DNA from: Paracoccaceae bacterium
GTDB taxonomy: Bacteria > Pseudomonadota > Alphaproteobacteria > Rhodobacterales > Rhodobacteraceae
Direction of reading: 5' to 3'
Length of the DNA stretch: 5,734 nucleotides
Assembly: GCA_030625695.1 (NCBI GenBank)
Contig: DAOUQK010000249.1
Coordinates: forward strand, 1 to 5,734
Shown: positions 1 to 5,647 of the stretch, piece by piece
Numbering within the stretch: the first letter of the stretch is position 1
Layout: every line of letters begins with the position of its first letter
The notes under the pieces: model-generated
Told to the model about the DNA's origin: nothing
The model's database searches: none
What the model saw: only the letters and a program-made list of their open reading frames with translations
Position numbers and translations under genes: made by a program

Positions 1-795
1 CTGTCGCGGTTTGTGATGCTGGGCATGGCGCTGCGCTTTGCCATCGGGGCGCATGATTTGCTGGCCGCACCACGCCTGGAATGCGTGCGGGTCACGCTTC
101 GGCCATATCTGGCAATTGCCGTACCGGCGATTGTCACGCAATTGGCCACGCCCGTCGGCAACTATCTGCTGACCGGGGTGATGGCGCAATATGGTGACGA
201 AGCGATGGCCGACTGGGCCGTGGTCGGGCGGCTGACGGTGGTGGCGTTTGGTGGCATATTCTCACTTTCCGGTGCGATTGGCGGCATATTCGGCCAGAAC
301 TACGGGGCCGGGCGGTATGACCGTGTGCAACGGACGTACCGCGATGCACTGGTGTTCGGTCTGTTCTATTCGTTGGTTACTTGGGGCCTGTTGGCGGCAT
401 TTGGCGGGCAGGTGGCGCAGGTGTTTGGCCTGACGCAACTGGGCCGCGATGTGGTGGTGTCCTTCACCATGATAGGGGCCGGCGGGTTTATCTTTGCCGG
501 GGCGATGTTTGTCTCAAATGCCGCGTTTAATTCGTTGGGTCGCCCGACACGATCCTCTATGGTCAACTGGTTCCGGGACGGGGTCATTACCCTGCCTTTG
601 GCCTGGATGCTGTCAGGTTGGTACGGCGCGCAAGGGGTGATCTATTCGCAGGCAGTGGCCAGCGCATTGGTCGGCGTCGGTGCGGCCCTTTGGGGCTGGC
701 ATTACGTCGGCCGACTGGCGCGCCGGAACCTGCCAGCGCTTGACCTTGAGCCACCGCGCCCGTACGCGCATGCAGACCGTTTCAGGAGACGCTGA
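1..795 (+). CDS. MATE-family multidrug/Na+ antiporter, C-terminal part (5' end outside window)
   Basis: The reading frame is open from the first base, so the true start lies upstream; about 264 codons are visible, against roughly 450 for a full MATE protein. MATE transporters sit in the inner membrane and export cationic drugs and metabolites using Na+ or H+ gradients. The visible part is rich in hydrophobic segments (about six, roughly residues 36-58, 72-95, 113-135, 150-172, 190-205 and 208-232), matching the second six-helix half. The best family mark is GQNYGAGRYDR at visible residues 98-108, followed by a basic, Tyr-containing stretch, as in MATE proteins after a helix pair. It ends in an arginine-rich cytoplasmic tail. 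Its TGA overlaps the prmA ATG by one base, so the two are probably co-transcribed and translationally coupled. Family assignment is firm; the substrate cannot be read from sequence. Confidence 0.9.
   Translation: MSRFVMLGMALRFAIGAHDLLAAPRLECVRVTLRPYLAIAVPAIVTQLATPVGNYLLTGVMAQYGDEAMADWAVVGRLTVVAFGGIFSLSGAIGGIFGQNYGAGRYDRVQRTYRDALVFGLFYSLVTWGLLAAFGGQVAQVFGLTQLGRDVVVSFTMIGAGGFIFAGAMFVSNAAFNSLGRPTRSSMVNWFRDGVITLPLAWMLSGWYGAQGVIYSQAVASALVGVGAALWGWHYVGRLARRNLPALDLEPPRPYAHADRFRRR
784..788 (+). promoter_or_regulatory. Ribosome binding site of prmA inside the MATE gene
   Basis: AGGAG lies six bases before the prmA ATG and inside the last codons of the MATE gene. It fixes the prmA start at 795 and supports coupling of the two overlapping genes. 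Confidence 0.8.
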
Positions 796-1667
796 TGCCC
801 ACCTTTACTGCCTTCACCACCCTGCCGGGAAAACCCGCCGCCGAACGCCTGGGTGTTGCGATGGAGCAATTGATCCCAGAACCCACCGGCATCGGTGTGT
901 TCGAAATCGAAGACGGGTCGGGCCTGTTCGAAGTCGGTGGCTATTTCACCGATGCCCCGGATGAAACCGCGTTGGCGTTGTTATCGGCCGCCCTGGGTGC
1001 GGCCCCATTTGTGATCTCGGAACTGCCCGAAACCGACTGGGTCGCGCATGTGCGCCGCGAACTCGCGCCAGTGTGGGCCGGCCGGTTCTTTGTCTATGGC
1101 AGCCACGACGCCGACAAAGTCCCTGCGGGTAGCATCCCCCTGCTGATCGAAGCGGCCATGGCCTTTGGCACCGGACACCACGGCACCACGCTTGGCTGCC
1201 TCAAGGCGTTGGATCAGTTGGTCACTGATGGCTTTGCGCCTGAACGTATCGCCGATATCGGCTGCGGCACAGCGGTTCTGGCCATGGCGGCGGCAAAGGT
1301 CTGGAATAAAACGATCATCGCCAGCGATATCGACATTGTGGCGGTCGAAGTGGCGATCGCCAACCTTGCGGCCAATGGCATGGCGGGCCGGGTGAAATGT
1401 ATCGAGGCTACCGGGTTCGATCACGACATAATACGGCGTGCTGCGCCCTTCGATCTGATCTTCGCCAATATCCTGAAAGGCCCGCTGATATCGCTGGCTC
1501 CGGATATGGCTGACCACCTTAACGCGGGCGGAATCGCGATTCTGTCGGGTCTTTTAAATGAACAGGCTGACGAAATTGTCACAGTTTATGCACGATCCGG
1601 CATCAATCTGGTGCAATCATCCCGGATTGGTGACTGGTCAACACTGATTTTACGTAAGTTCGCCTAA
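795..1667 (+). CDS. prmA: Ribosomal protein L11 methyltransferase
   Basis: PrmA is a cytoplasmic SAM-dependent enzyme that methylates amino groups of ribosomal protein L11. The product is 290 residues, close to the 293 of the E. coli enzyme. An N-terminal substrate-binding region (about residues 1-95) precedes the methyltransferase fold. The family signature AFGTGHHGTT is at residues 123-132, the SAM-binding glycine motif DIGCGTA at 154-160, an acidic residue after the second strand in SDID at 177-180, and the active-site loop NILKGPL at 225-231. The C-terminus ends WSTLILRKFA, as usual in PrmA. The start is set by the AGGAG at 784-788 and overlaps the MATE stop by one base. A strong hairpin follows the stop. 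All key motifs are intact, so I expect a functional enzyme. Confidence 0.95.
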   Translation: MPTFTAFTTLPGKPAAERLGVAMEQLIPEPTGIGVFEIEDGSGLFEVGGYFTDAPDETALALLSAALGAAPFVISELPETDWVAHVRRELAPVWAGRFFVYGSHDADKVPAGSIPLLIEAAMAFGTGHHGTTLGCLKALDQLVTDGFAPERIADIGCGTAVLAMAAAKVWNKTIIASDIDIVAVEVAIANLAANGMAGRVKCIEATGFDHDIIRRAAPFDLIFANILKGPLISLAPDMADHLNAGGIAILSGLLNEQADEIVTVYARSGINLVQSSRIGDWSTLILRKFA

Positions 1668-1672
1668 AATTG

Positions 1673-1725
1673 GTGAGGACTGTGGCGAAATAAGGCAGCG
1701 GCCCAGATTTCGCCACAGTCGTCAC
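1673..1725 (+). terminator. Long perfect-stem hairpin after prmA, possible terminator without U-tract
   Basis: GACTGTGGCGAAAT at 1678-1691 is exactly complementary to ATTTCGCCACAGTC at 1707-1720. After a single G-G mismatch (1677/1721) the stem continues with GTGA (1673-1676) against TCAC (1722-1725), giving 18 pairs of 19. The 15-base loop can form a small GGC/GCC stem (1694-1696 with 1701-1703). It begins five bases after the prmA stop, where a terminator is expected, but no run of T follows on the plus strand. It may act as an RNA-stabilising 3' hairpin, a U-less terminator or a small dispersed repeat. The structure is certain from sequence; the role is inferred. Confidence 0.5.
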
Positions 1726-1772
1726 TTAGATAGTCTTCATTCGCTGGTGGGGGCCAGGAATAAGAGGCTGCC

Positions 1773-2117
1773 ATGACCAATCATCAACTCCAGTTCGAAA
1801 AGCGGCTGAGCCTGCTGGCACGCAAGCACAAAGCAATGTCGCGAGGCTATGTCACGCACATGCGCCCCGACGGTCTGATCATTGCCCGTCCCAAACGCCG
1901 GGCGTCGCGCGTGTCGCGCAAAGCCGTGATCCTGTTCCTTTTGGCGTTCTTCGGGTTCAAAGCGTTTCTGGTCGCCAACCTCGGGCCACAAACCTATGAC
2001 GACCGGGTGGCCCGCCTACAGGCCGGAACGATTGTTGAAAAGGGCGGCGCGTTTGTGATGCAGGCGGATCCGCTGACCATTTACCTGGCTCAGCAGATTG
2101 GTCCGATCCTGCGTTGA
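1773..2117 (+). CDS. Hypothetical single-pass inner-membrane protein, 114 residues
   Basis: I do not recognise a named family. The start is supported by AAGAGG at 1762-1767, five bases before the ATG. The N-terminal 50 residues are strongly basic and likely cytoplasmic, with basic clusters KRL/ARKHK near residues 10-20 and PKRRASRVSRK at 40-50. A single hydrophobic helix follows at about 51-70, rich in Leu, Phe and Ala. By the positive-inside rule the C-terminal 45 residues (about 71-114) would be periplasmic. They contain QTYDDRVARLQAGTIVEKGG, which looks like a short amphipathic helix. From memory, similar short proteins occur in other Rhodobacteraceae, but I cannot verify this here. Codon use resembles its neighbours. 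It is separated from prmA by 105 bases with a hairpin, so it may have its own promoter. No catalytic motif is visible. Confidence 0.75.
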   Translation: MTNHQLQFEKRLSLLARKHKAMSRGYVTHMRPDGLIIARPKRRASRVSRKAVILFLLAFFGFKAFLVANLGPQTYDDRVARLQAGTIVEKGGAFVMQADPLTIYLAQQIGPILR

Positions 2118-2150
2118 GGCGTCGGTTTAATACTAATCTGTCAGTCAGCC

Positions 2151-2220
2151 GTAGGATGGTTTTTTAACCCATCTTCCCAAGTCGCCAGGTCAGGCAAGGT
2201 GGGTTAAAAACTCACCCTAC
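2151..2220. repeat. 70-base REP-like imperfect inverted repeat between convergent genes
   Basis: The arm at 2151-2175 (starting GTAGGATGG) matches the reverse complement of 2196-2220 (ending CACCCTAC) at 21 of 25 positions, and two of the four differences are G-U compatible. The loop is 20 bases (2176-2195). The right arm can also fold alone: 2198-2205 pairs with 2209-2216 (seven Watson-Crick pairs and one G-U). The left arm also holds a shorter self-complementary core (GATGG at 2155-2159 with CCATC at 2169-2173). The element fills most of the 121-base gap between the small membrane-protein gene and ppaC, whose 3' ends face each other. It could work as a two-way terminator. The GTAGG-GTGGGTT style of sequence resembles dispersed extragenic palindromes, which is inference. 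Confidence 0.6.
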
Positions 2221-2238
2221 ACCTGCCTCAACCGCAGT

Positions 2239-3168
2239 TCAAAGTTTCAGGTTGGGAATGATCTGCTTTTTCCGGGACATGATGCCGGGCAGAACCACCA
2301 TGTCGCCTGTGGTATCTGCGGCATCCACGCCAAAGCTGTTGCGGGCCAGACTGCGAACCACATCATTAGGCAGCAGCAAGGTCGCTTCTTCCTTCAGGAT
2401 ATCGACCACAAACAACAGCACCTGATCGACGCCGTCTTCCTTGGCCACGTCACCCATGCTTTGCATCAGGGATGCGGCCCGGTCCAGCACCACATCCGGG
2501 GCCGTGGTTTCCAGTACCGAGACGCGCATCTTGGTGCCCTCGACGGCGAATTCCTTACTGTCCATCCGCAGCAATTCGGCGTCCGAAAACGACGACACAT
2601 CTGATTTCGCCGCGAACATCTCAGTGGCGAACTGCGGGATGTCCACCTCCAGCTCTGCCGCCAGCGCCTCGGCCACGTCGCGGTCATGCGCGGTGGTGGT
2701 GGGCGAGCGGAATTCAAGGGTATCCGACAGGATGCAGGTCAGCATCGCGCCTTTGATTTCGTCGGGCATCTGCGCCATATCATCACCGATCATGTCAAAC
2801 ATGATGGTTGCCGTGCAGGCCAGTGGCCGAATGGTGATATCAATCGGCCCTTTGGTTTCCAGCCCGCCGACCAGTTTGTGATGGTCGATGATCGCACGCA
2901 CATCGGCACCGTTGATATTGGCAGGCAGTTCCGCCGGGTTGTTGGTGTCGACGATGACAACGGGCGCGCCATCCGTCAGATCGCTGATGATGTCCGGCTT
3001 GTCCAGGAACCAGCGGGTCAGCATGAAATTGGCTTCGGTATTCGGCTCTCCCAACAGCTTGGGTTCGGCGGGCGTGCCTTTGATCTCGCTAAGGTACCAG
3101 GCCCAGATGATAGGCGAGCCGGTTGAGTCGGTATCGGGGGATTTATGCCCGAGAACTTGGATGGTCAT
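2239..3168 (-). CDS. ppaC: Manganese-dependent (family II) inorganic pyrophosphatase
   Basis: This cytoplasmic enzyme hydrolyses pyrophosphate to two phosphates, pulling biosynthetic reactions forward. The 309-residue length matches the classic two-domain DHH/DHHA2 form without regulatory CBS insertions. N-terminal DHH domain: GHKSPDTDS at residues 7-15 gives ligands His8, Asp12 and Asp14; DTNN at 74-77 gives Asp74; DHHK at 95-98 gives the DHH motif with His96 and His97; Asp149 lies in SDTLEFRSPTTT. In the C-terminal DHHA2 domain, Lys205 and the SRKKQ motif at 298-302 supply the substrate-binding basic residues known from Bacillus PpaC. All metal and phosphate ligands are present, so it should be active. 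The start is supported by AGGA at 3176-3179, seven bases from the ATG, and by the motif starting at residue 7 as in relatives. It has its own promoter. Confidence 0.96.
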   Translation of the reverse strand: MTIQVLGHKSPDTDSTGSPIIWAWYLSEIKGTPAEPKLLGEPNTEANFMLTRWFLDKPDIISDLTDGAPVVIVDTNNPAELPANINGADVRAIIDHHKLVGGLETKGPIDITIRPLACTATIMFDMIGDDMAQMPDEIKGAMLTCILSDTLEFRSPTTTAHDRDVAEALAAELEVDIPQFATEMFAAKSDVSSFSDAELLRMDSKEFAVEGTKMRVSVLETTAPDVVLDRAASLMQSMGDVAKEDGVDQVLLFVVDILKEEATLLLPNDVVRSLARNSFGVDAADTTGDMVVLPGIMSRKKQIIPNLKL

Positions 3169-3206
3169 TGGAAAATCCTGATTGATTTGGGGTAGGGTTT
3201 GCGCGC

Positions 3207-3235
3207 CTTATAGGATCGCCGAAACCACTTGTCAC
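3207..3235 (-). promoter_or_regulatory. Sigma-70-type promoter of ppaC
   Basis: Read on the minus strand, GTGACA (3230-3235, five of six to TTGACA) and TATAAG (3207-3212, five of six to TATAAT) are separated by exactly 17 bases. Transcription would start near 3200, leaving a leader of about 32 bases with the AGGA ribosome binding site. This is the best promoter match I found in the window and suggests ppaC is expressed independently of the TraB/GumN gene upstream. Confidence 0.6.
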
Positions 3236-3303
3236 CACCCTGTCGTTATACTGCGATCAATTGCCCCTCGGCATCATAAACTCAGACGGATATAAAGCGT
3301 AAA

Positions 3304-3316
3304 GAGCTTACAGCTC
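3304..3316 (-). terminator. Weak hairpin at the end of the TraB/GumN gene
   Basis: On the minus strand GAGCT (3312-3316) and AGCTC (3304-3308) flank a three-base loop that covers part of the stop codon. A T-rich stretch (TTTACGCTTT) follows. The five-pair stem is short for an intrinsic terminator, so this is only a candidate. Confidence 0.25.
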
Positions 3317-4291
3317 AGCACGGACAAGTGTGAATCCTTTGGACTTCAAAAGGTTCAAAACTCCGGCCCTGCCCGGTAAATGTAATGCCCCCACAGCAAC
3401 CACCAGCGTTTTCGCCTTAGACCCAAGAATGACCGGAATCCACGCCCGGTTTCGCCGGTCCAGAATGCGCGCCTCCCACTGGCGCAATAGCCGCGCCACC
3501 TCGGGCCGGGAAATGTCTACGTCCCGGTACAGGGTCCATTTCTGAATGATTCTGGCCTCGCTCAGGGTTCCGTTGAAATAGGCTTCGGTCTGGGTGACGA
3601 TCTGGTCATCAAAATTCACCGTGCTGACCAAATCCAGCTGCAACAGACGCAATTGGTCGCGCAAATCCTGGCTCGACAAGGCCCGGAACCCATCCAGGAC
3701 ATCCTCAAGCGATCCAATCGGCACCCTGGCCCGGATCGCCGTGCGTTCAATCCTGTCGTCCAGCCCGGCATACGAGGCAATACCGCGCCCACCGCACCCT
3801 GAGCGACTGATCAGTATCGACAGCAACCAGGGTTGCATTCTGGCGGTAATTTCCGGCCGCAATCCTGCGGACGCGGCAGCTTTGCTCAGCAACACCCATT
3901 CCTGATCGGTCATCATCTGGTTAATTTTTTGGCCGTTGGCCAGAAAGACCAAAGATGGGTTCGCTTGCAGCTTTTGGTCCGACGTCGCCAGTTGCGACGA
4001 CCCCACCTCAAGCAAAACCGCATCTGCGCCTTTGATCACCGAACGCAGATTACGCATCATCGCACGCAGACGGGAATCGCCACTATGTTGCGTGCCGACA
4101 ATGTGAATGCGTCGGTCGCCTTTGGTCGCAATCCAATGATTGCCATAGGCAAACGGAACCCGGGCAACTTCCTGCTTTAGTAATTCCTGATAGTGCGGCG
4201 TCAGGAGATTGCGAAGATTGCTGCCCTTACATCGCGCCTGCGAAGTAGTCGCGCCAAAGGTTAGCGCCAGTATCAGCAACAGGCGAATCAT
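3308..4291 (-). CDS. TraB/GumN family protein, exported
   Basis: The 327-residue product begins with a Sec signal peptide: Met-Ile-Arg, a hydrophobic core to about residue 12, then a likely cleavage after Ala19 (SQA). The mature protein should be periplasmic. TraB/GumN proteins are related to the TIKI metalloproteases; the bacterial members have no settled substrate. Family marks in order: GTQH at 66-69, the acidic VLLEVGS with Glu95, GLDDRIE at 176-182, RRNRAW at 279-284, and the closing GALHLPGRAGV at 301-311. The putative metal-binding histidines and glutamate are intact. Only two cysteines occur (21 and 166), both predicted periplasmic. The start has a modest AGGG seven bases upstream (4300-4303) and gives a proper signal peptide. 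It lies upstream of ppaC on the same strand with a 139-base gap holding a promoter, and diverges from the DUF2161 gene. Confidence 0.88.
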   Translation of the reverse strand: MIRLLLILALTFGATTSQARCKGSNLRNLLTPHYQELLKQEVARVPFAYGNHWIATKGDRRIHIVGTQHSGDSRLRAMMRNLRSVIKGADAVLLEVGSSQLATSDQKLQANPSLVFLANGQKINQMMTDQEWVLLSKAAASAGLRPEITARMQPWLLSILISRSGCGGRGIASYAGLDDRIERTAIRARVPIGSLEDVLDGFRALSSQDLRDQLRLLQLDLVSTVNFDDQIVTQTEAYFNGTLSEARIIQKWTLYRDVDISRPEVARLLRQWEARILDRRNRAWIPVILGSKAKTLVVAVGALHLPGRAGVLNLLKSKGFTLVRAEL

Positions 4292-4330
4292 GGCGGAACC
4301 CTATAATCAGTGAACGTGCCCGATAGTTAG

Positions 4331-4348
4331 TGGCGGGAATGCCCGCCA
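4331..4348. promoter_or_regulatory. GC-rich 7-bp inverted repeat in the divergent intergenic region
   Basis: TGGCGGG (4331-4337) and CCCGCCA (4342-4348) are perfect complements around a four-base loop. It lies between two divergent genes, so it does not follow the end of any gene and is unlikely to be a terminator for one. It could be an operator or a leader hairpin of the TraB/GumN transcript. No function can be shown. Confidence 0.3.
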
Positions 4349-4372
4349 GCAAGTCAATATCAGTAACGGCGA

Positions 4373-4402
4373 TTGTCCTGACGGCCTGAACAGGCCTAGC
4401 AT
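4373..4402 (+). promoter_or_regulatory. Candidate promoter of the DUF2161 gene, with inverted repeat in the spacer
   Basis: TTGTCC (4373-4378, four of six to TTGACA) and TAGCAT (4397-4402, four of six to TATAAT) are 18 bases apart. A start point seven bases after the -10 box would fall at 4409, the A of the ATG, giving a leaderless message. The spacer contains GGCCTG (4383-4388) and CAGGCC (4391-4396), a perfect inverted repeat with two central bases, placed like a repressor site. Match quality is moderate, so this is a hypothesis. Confidence 0.35.
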
Positions 4403-4408
4403 GGGGCT

Positions 4409-5074
4409 ATGCTGCGAGAACAAGACATATACCCACCCGTCAAAGCCCTGTTGGAAAAGCAGGGTTACACCGTCAAAGGCGAAGTCGGGGCGGCGGATGT
4501 TGTGGCAATACGCGGCGATGAGCCGCCAGTGATTGTCGAGCTGAAATTGCGCTTTTCTCTCAGCCTGTTTCATCAGGCAATTGCCCGGCTGGCGGTCAGT
4601 GATTTGGTATATATCGCAGTCCCACGCCCCATCGGCAAAACCGCGCGCCGGTCGTTAAAGGATAATCTGGCGCTATGCCGACGGTTGGGTCTGGGGCTGA
4701 TAACGGTAAGGGCTGACGGTCGGGCCGAGGTGGCCTGTGATCCCGGACCTTTTGCGCCAAGAAAATCGAAAAAGCGCAAAACCCGCCTGCTGCGCGAATT
4801 TGACCGCCTGCGGGGCGACCCAAACGCGGGCGGGGCGACACGGCACGGCATTGTCACCGGGTATCGTCAGGATGCGTTACGATGCGCGGCTTATCTGGCT
4901 GAAAACGGCCCGACCAAGGGGGCCGGGGTGGCCCGTGCCGCAGAGGTGAAACAGGCGACCCGGCTAATGGCCGATAATCACTATGGCTGGTTCGAAAGGG
5001 TCTCGACCGGGATATATGGCCTGACGGACGCTGGGCGTGACGGGTTGAAACACTGGGCCTATAGCTGGGAGTGA
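4409..5074 (+). CDS. DUF2161 domain protein, putative PD-(D/E)XK phosphodiesterase
   Basis: The 221-residue product matches what I recall of the DUF2161 family, which is annotated as a putative PD-(D/E)XK-type phosphodiesterase; no biological role is established. The N-terminal part has the nuclease-like pattern: Glu25 and Asp30 in GEVGAADVV, then VELK at 43-46 giving Glu44-x-Lys46, and FHQAIAR with Gln56. A basic stretch (KSKKRKTR, 119-126) links to a C-terminal region (about 145-218) with GPTKGAGVARAA and a terminal YGLTDAGRDGL, which reads like a winged-helix DNA-binding domain. The start matches the usual family N-terminus (acidic residue, then YPPVK). However, there is no well-spaced Shine-Dalgarno: the GGGG at 4403-4406 is only two bases from the ATG. 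It diverges from the TraB/GumN gene and converges with the phosphatase gene 29 bases away. Intracellular, probably nucleic-acid-related, by inference. Confidence 0.85.
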   Translation: MLREQDIYPPVKALLEKQGYTVKGEVGAADVVAIRGDEPPVIVELKLRFSLSLFHQAIARLAVSDLVYIAVPRPIGKTARRSLKDNLALCRRLGLGLITVRADGRAEVACDPGPFAPRKSKKRKTRLLREFDRLRGDPNAGGATRHGIVTGYRQDALRCAAYLAENGPTKGAGVARAAEVKQATRLMADNHYGWFERVSTGIYGLTDAGRDGLKHWAYSWE

Positions 5075-5082
5075 TCAGGCCC
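5055..5082. terminator. Weak inverted repeat across the DUF2161 stop codon
   Basis: GGGCCT (5055-5060) and AGGCCC (5077-5082) are perfect complements separated by 16 bases that include the TGA. An alternative small stem CAGG/CCTG (5076-5079 with 5086-5089) overlaps it. There is no T-run, and the convergent neighbour ends at 5104, so termination between the two genes is not explained by a clear signal. Confidence 0.2.
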
Positions 5083-5103
5083 GAACCTGGGAATGTATCT
5101 GGC

Positions 5104-5646
5104 TCAGACCGTGTATTTACGTATTTCGCAATTTTCCATATCAAACCCGGCCAATTCCCTGAATGTGTTGCAATGGCCAACAATTGCCACAGGCCGGTCT
5201 GTCAGACTGTGCAGGTTGGCACGGAACCTGTCGATGCGCCCGGAAAAGACATCCATTGGCTCAACCGGAACGCCGGTTTCGTTCTCTGGACCCTGATGCC
5301 ACCATAGTTCGTCCAGATGTTCAAACGACAGGGCCGGGAAATCGACCTGCAGTTGTTCGGGTGTGCGACCAACGTCACACCAATGTTCGATGCGTTCGTG
5401 ATGCCCTGTCATGACCCTGATTGGTGCGATGCCATCGAAAATGGTCATCGCCGTCTGGACTGCCCGGGTTAGCGGTGATGTGACGACCAGTTGAATATTC
5501 AGATCGGCGGCTTTTTCCCGCACTTGTCGGGCCTGCGCCAGACCAAGGGCGGTTAACGGCGCGTCACGGATCATTGGGTCTTTGCCGTGCGCCGCAAAGG
5601 CTGCGTTGAATTCGGATTGTCCGTGACGGATCAGGTAAATTGTCAT
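5104..5646 (-). CDS. Histidine phosphatase superfamily (phosphoglycerate mutase-like) protein
   Basis: The 180-residue protein is a compact cytoplasmic member of the histidine phosphatase superfamily, which removes phosphate through a phospho-histidine intermediate. The nucleophile motif LIRHGQS is at residues 5-11 with Arg7 and His8. LTALGLAQAR (31-40) is the usual family helix. TSPLTRAVQTA carries Arg61, HERIEHW has the acid residue Glu84, and VGHCNTFREL contains the second histidine, His158. The full catalytic set Arg7/His8/Arg61/Glu84/His158 is present, so it should be active. The substrate (sugar phosphate, nucleotide, cobalamin precursor or protein) cannot be told from sequence. The start gives the usual short lead MTIYLIRHG, with a weak AGAAGA upstream. 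A reading frame from the right edge ends one base before this start, suggesting it follows another gene in an operon. Confidence 0.92.
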   Translation of the reverse strand: MTIYLIRHGQSEFNAAFAAHGKDPMIRDAPLTALGLAQARQVREKAADLNIQLVVTSPLTRAVQTAMTIFDGIAPIRVMTGHHERIEHWCDVGRTPEQLQVDFPALSFEHLDELWWHQGPENETGVPVEPMDVFSGRIDRFRANLHSLTDRPVAIVGHCNTFRELAGFDMENCEIRKYTV

Positions 5647-5647
5647 G

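Noticed and set aside
981..1517. Long open frame of 178 codons antisense to prmA
   Set aside because: It lies wholly within the clearly identified prmA gene, has no recognisable motif, and is explained by GC-rich codon use leaving the opposite strand open.
2441..3126. Two overlapping 146-codon plus-strand frames opposite ppaC
   Set aside because: Both are shadows of ppaC, whose full catalytic motif set is on the minus strand; their products are low-complexity or lack any family mark.
4302..4307. Perfect TATAAT hexamer on the plus strand ahead of the DUF2161 gene
   Set aside because: The region 17 bases upstream (ACAGGC) does not resemble a -35 box, and the site is over 100 bases from the gene; likely chance.
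4352..4357. TTGACT on the minus strand as a -35 box for the TraB/GumN gene
   Set aside because: It matches five of six, but no acceptable -10 box is found at 16-19 bases; the sequence there is the GC-rich palindrome.
4307..4573. Minus-strand open frame of 88 codons across the DUF2161 start
   Set aside because: More than half overlaps the conserved DUF2161 N-terminus in antisense, and the rest is the divergent control region; no domain features.
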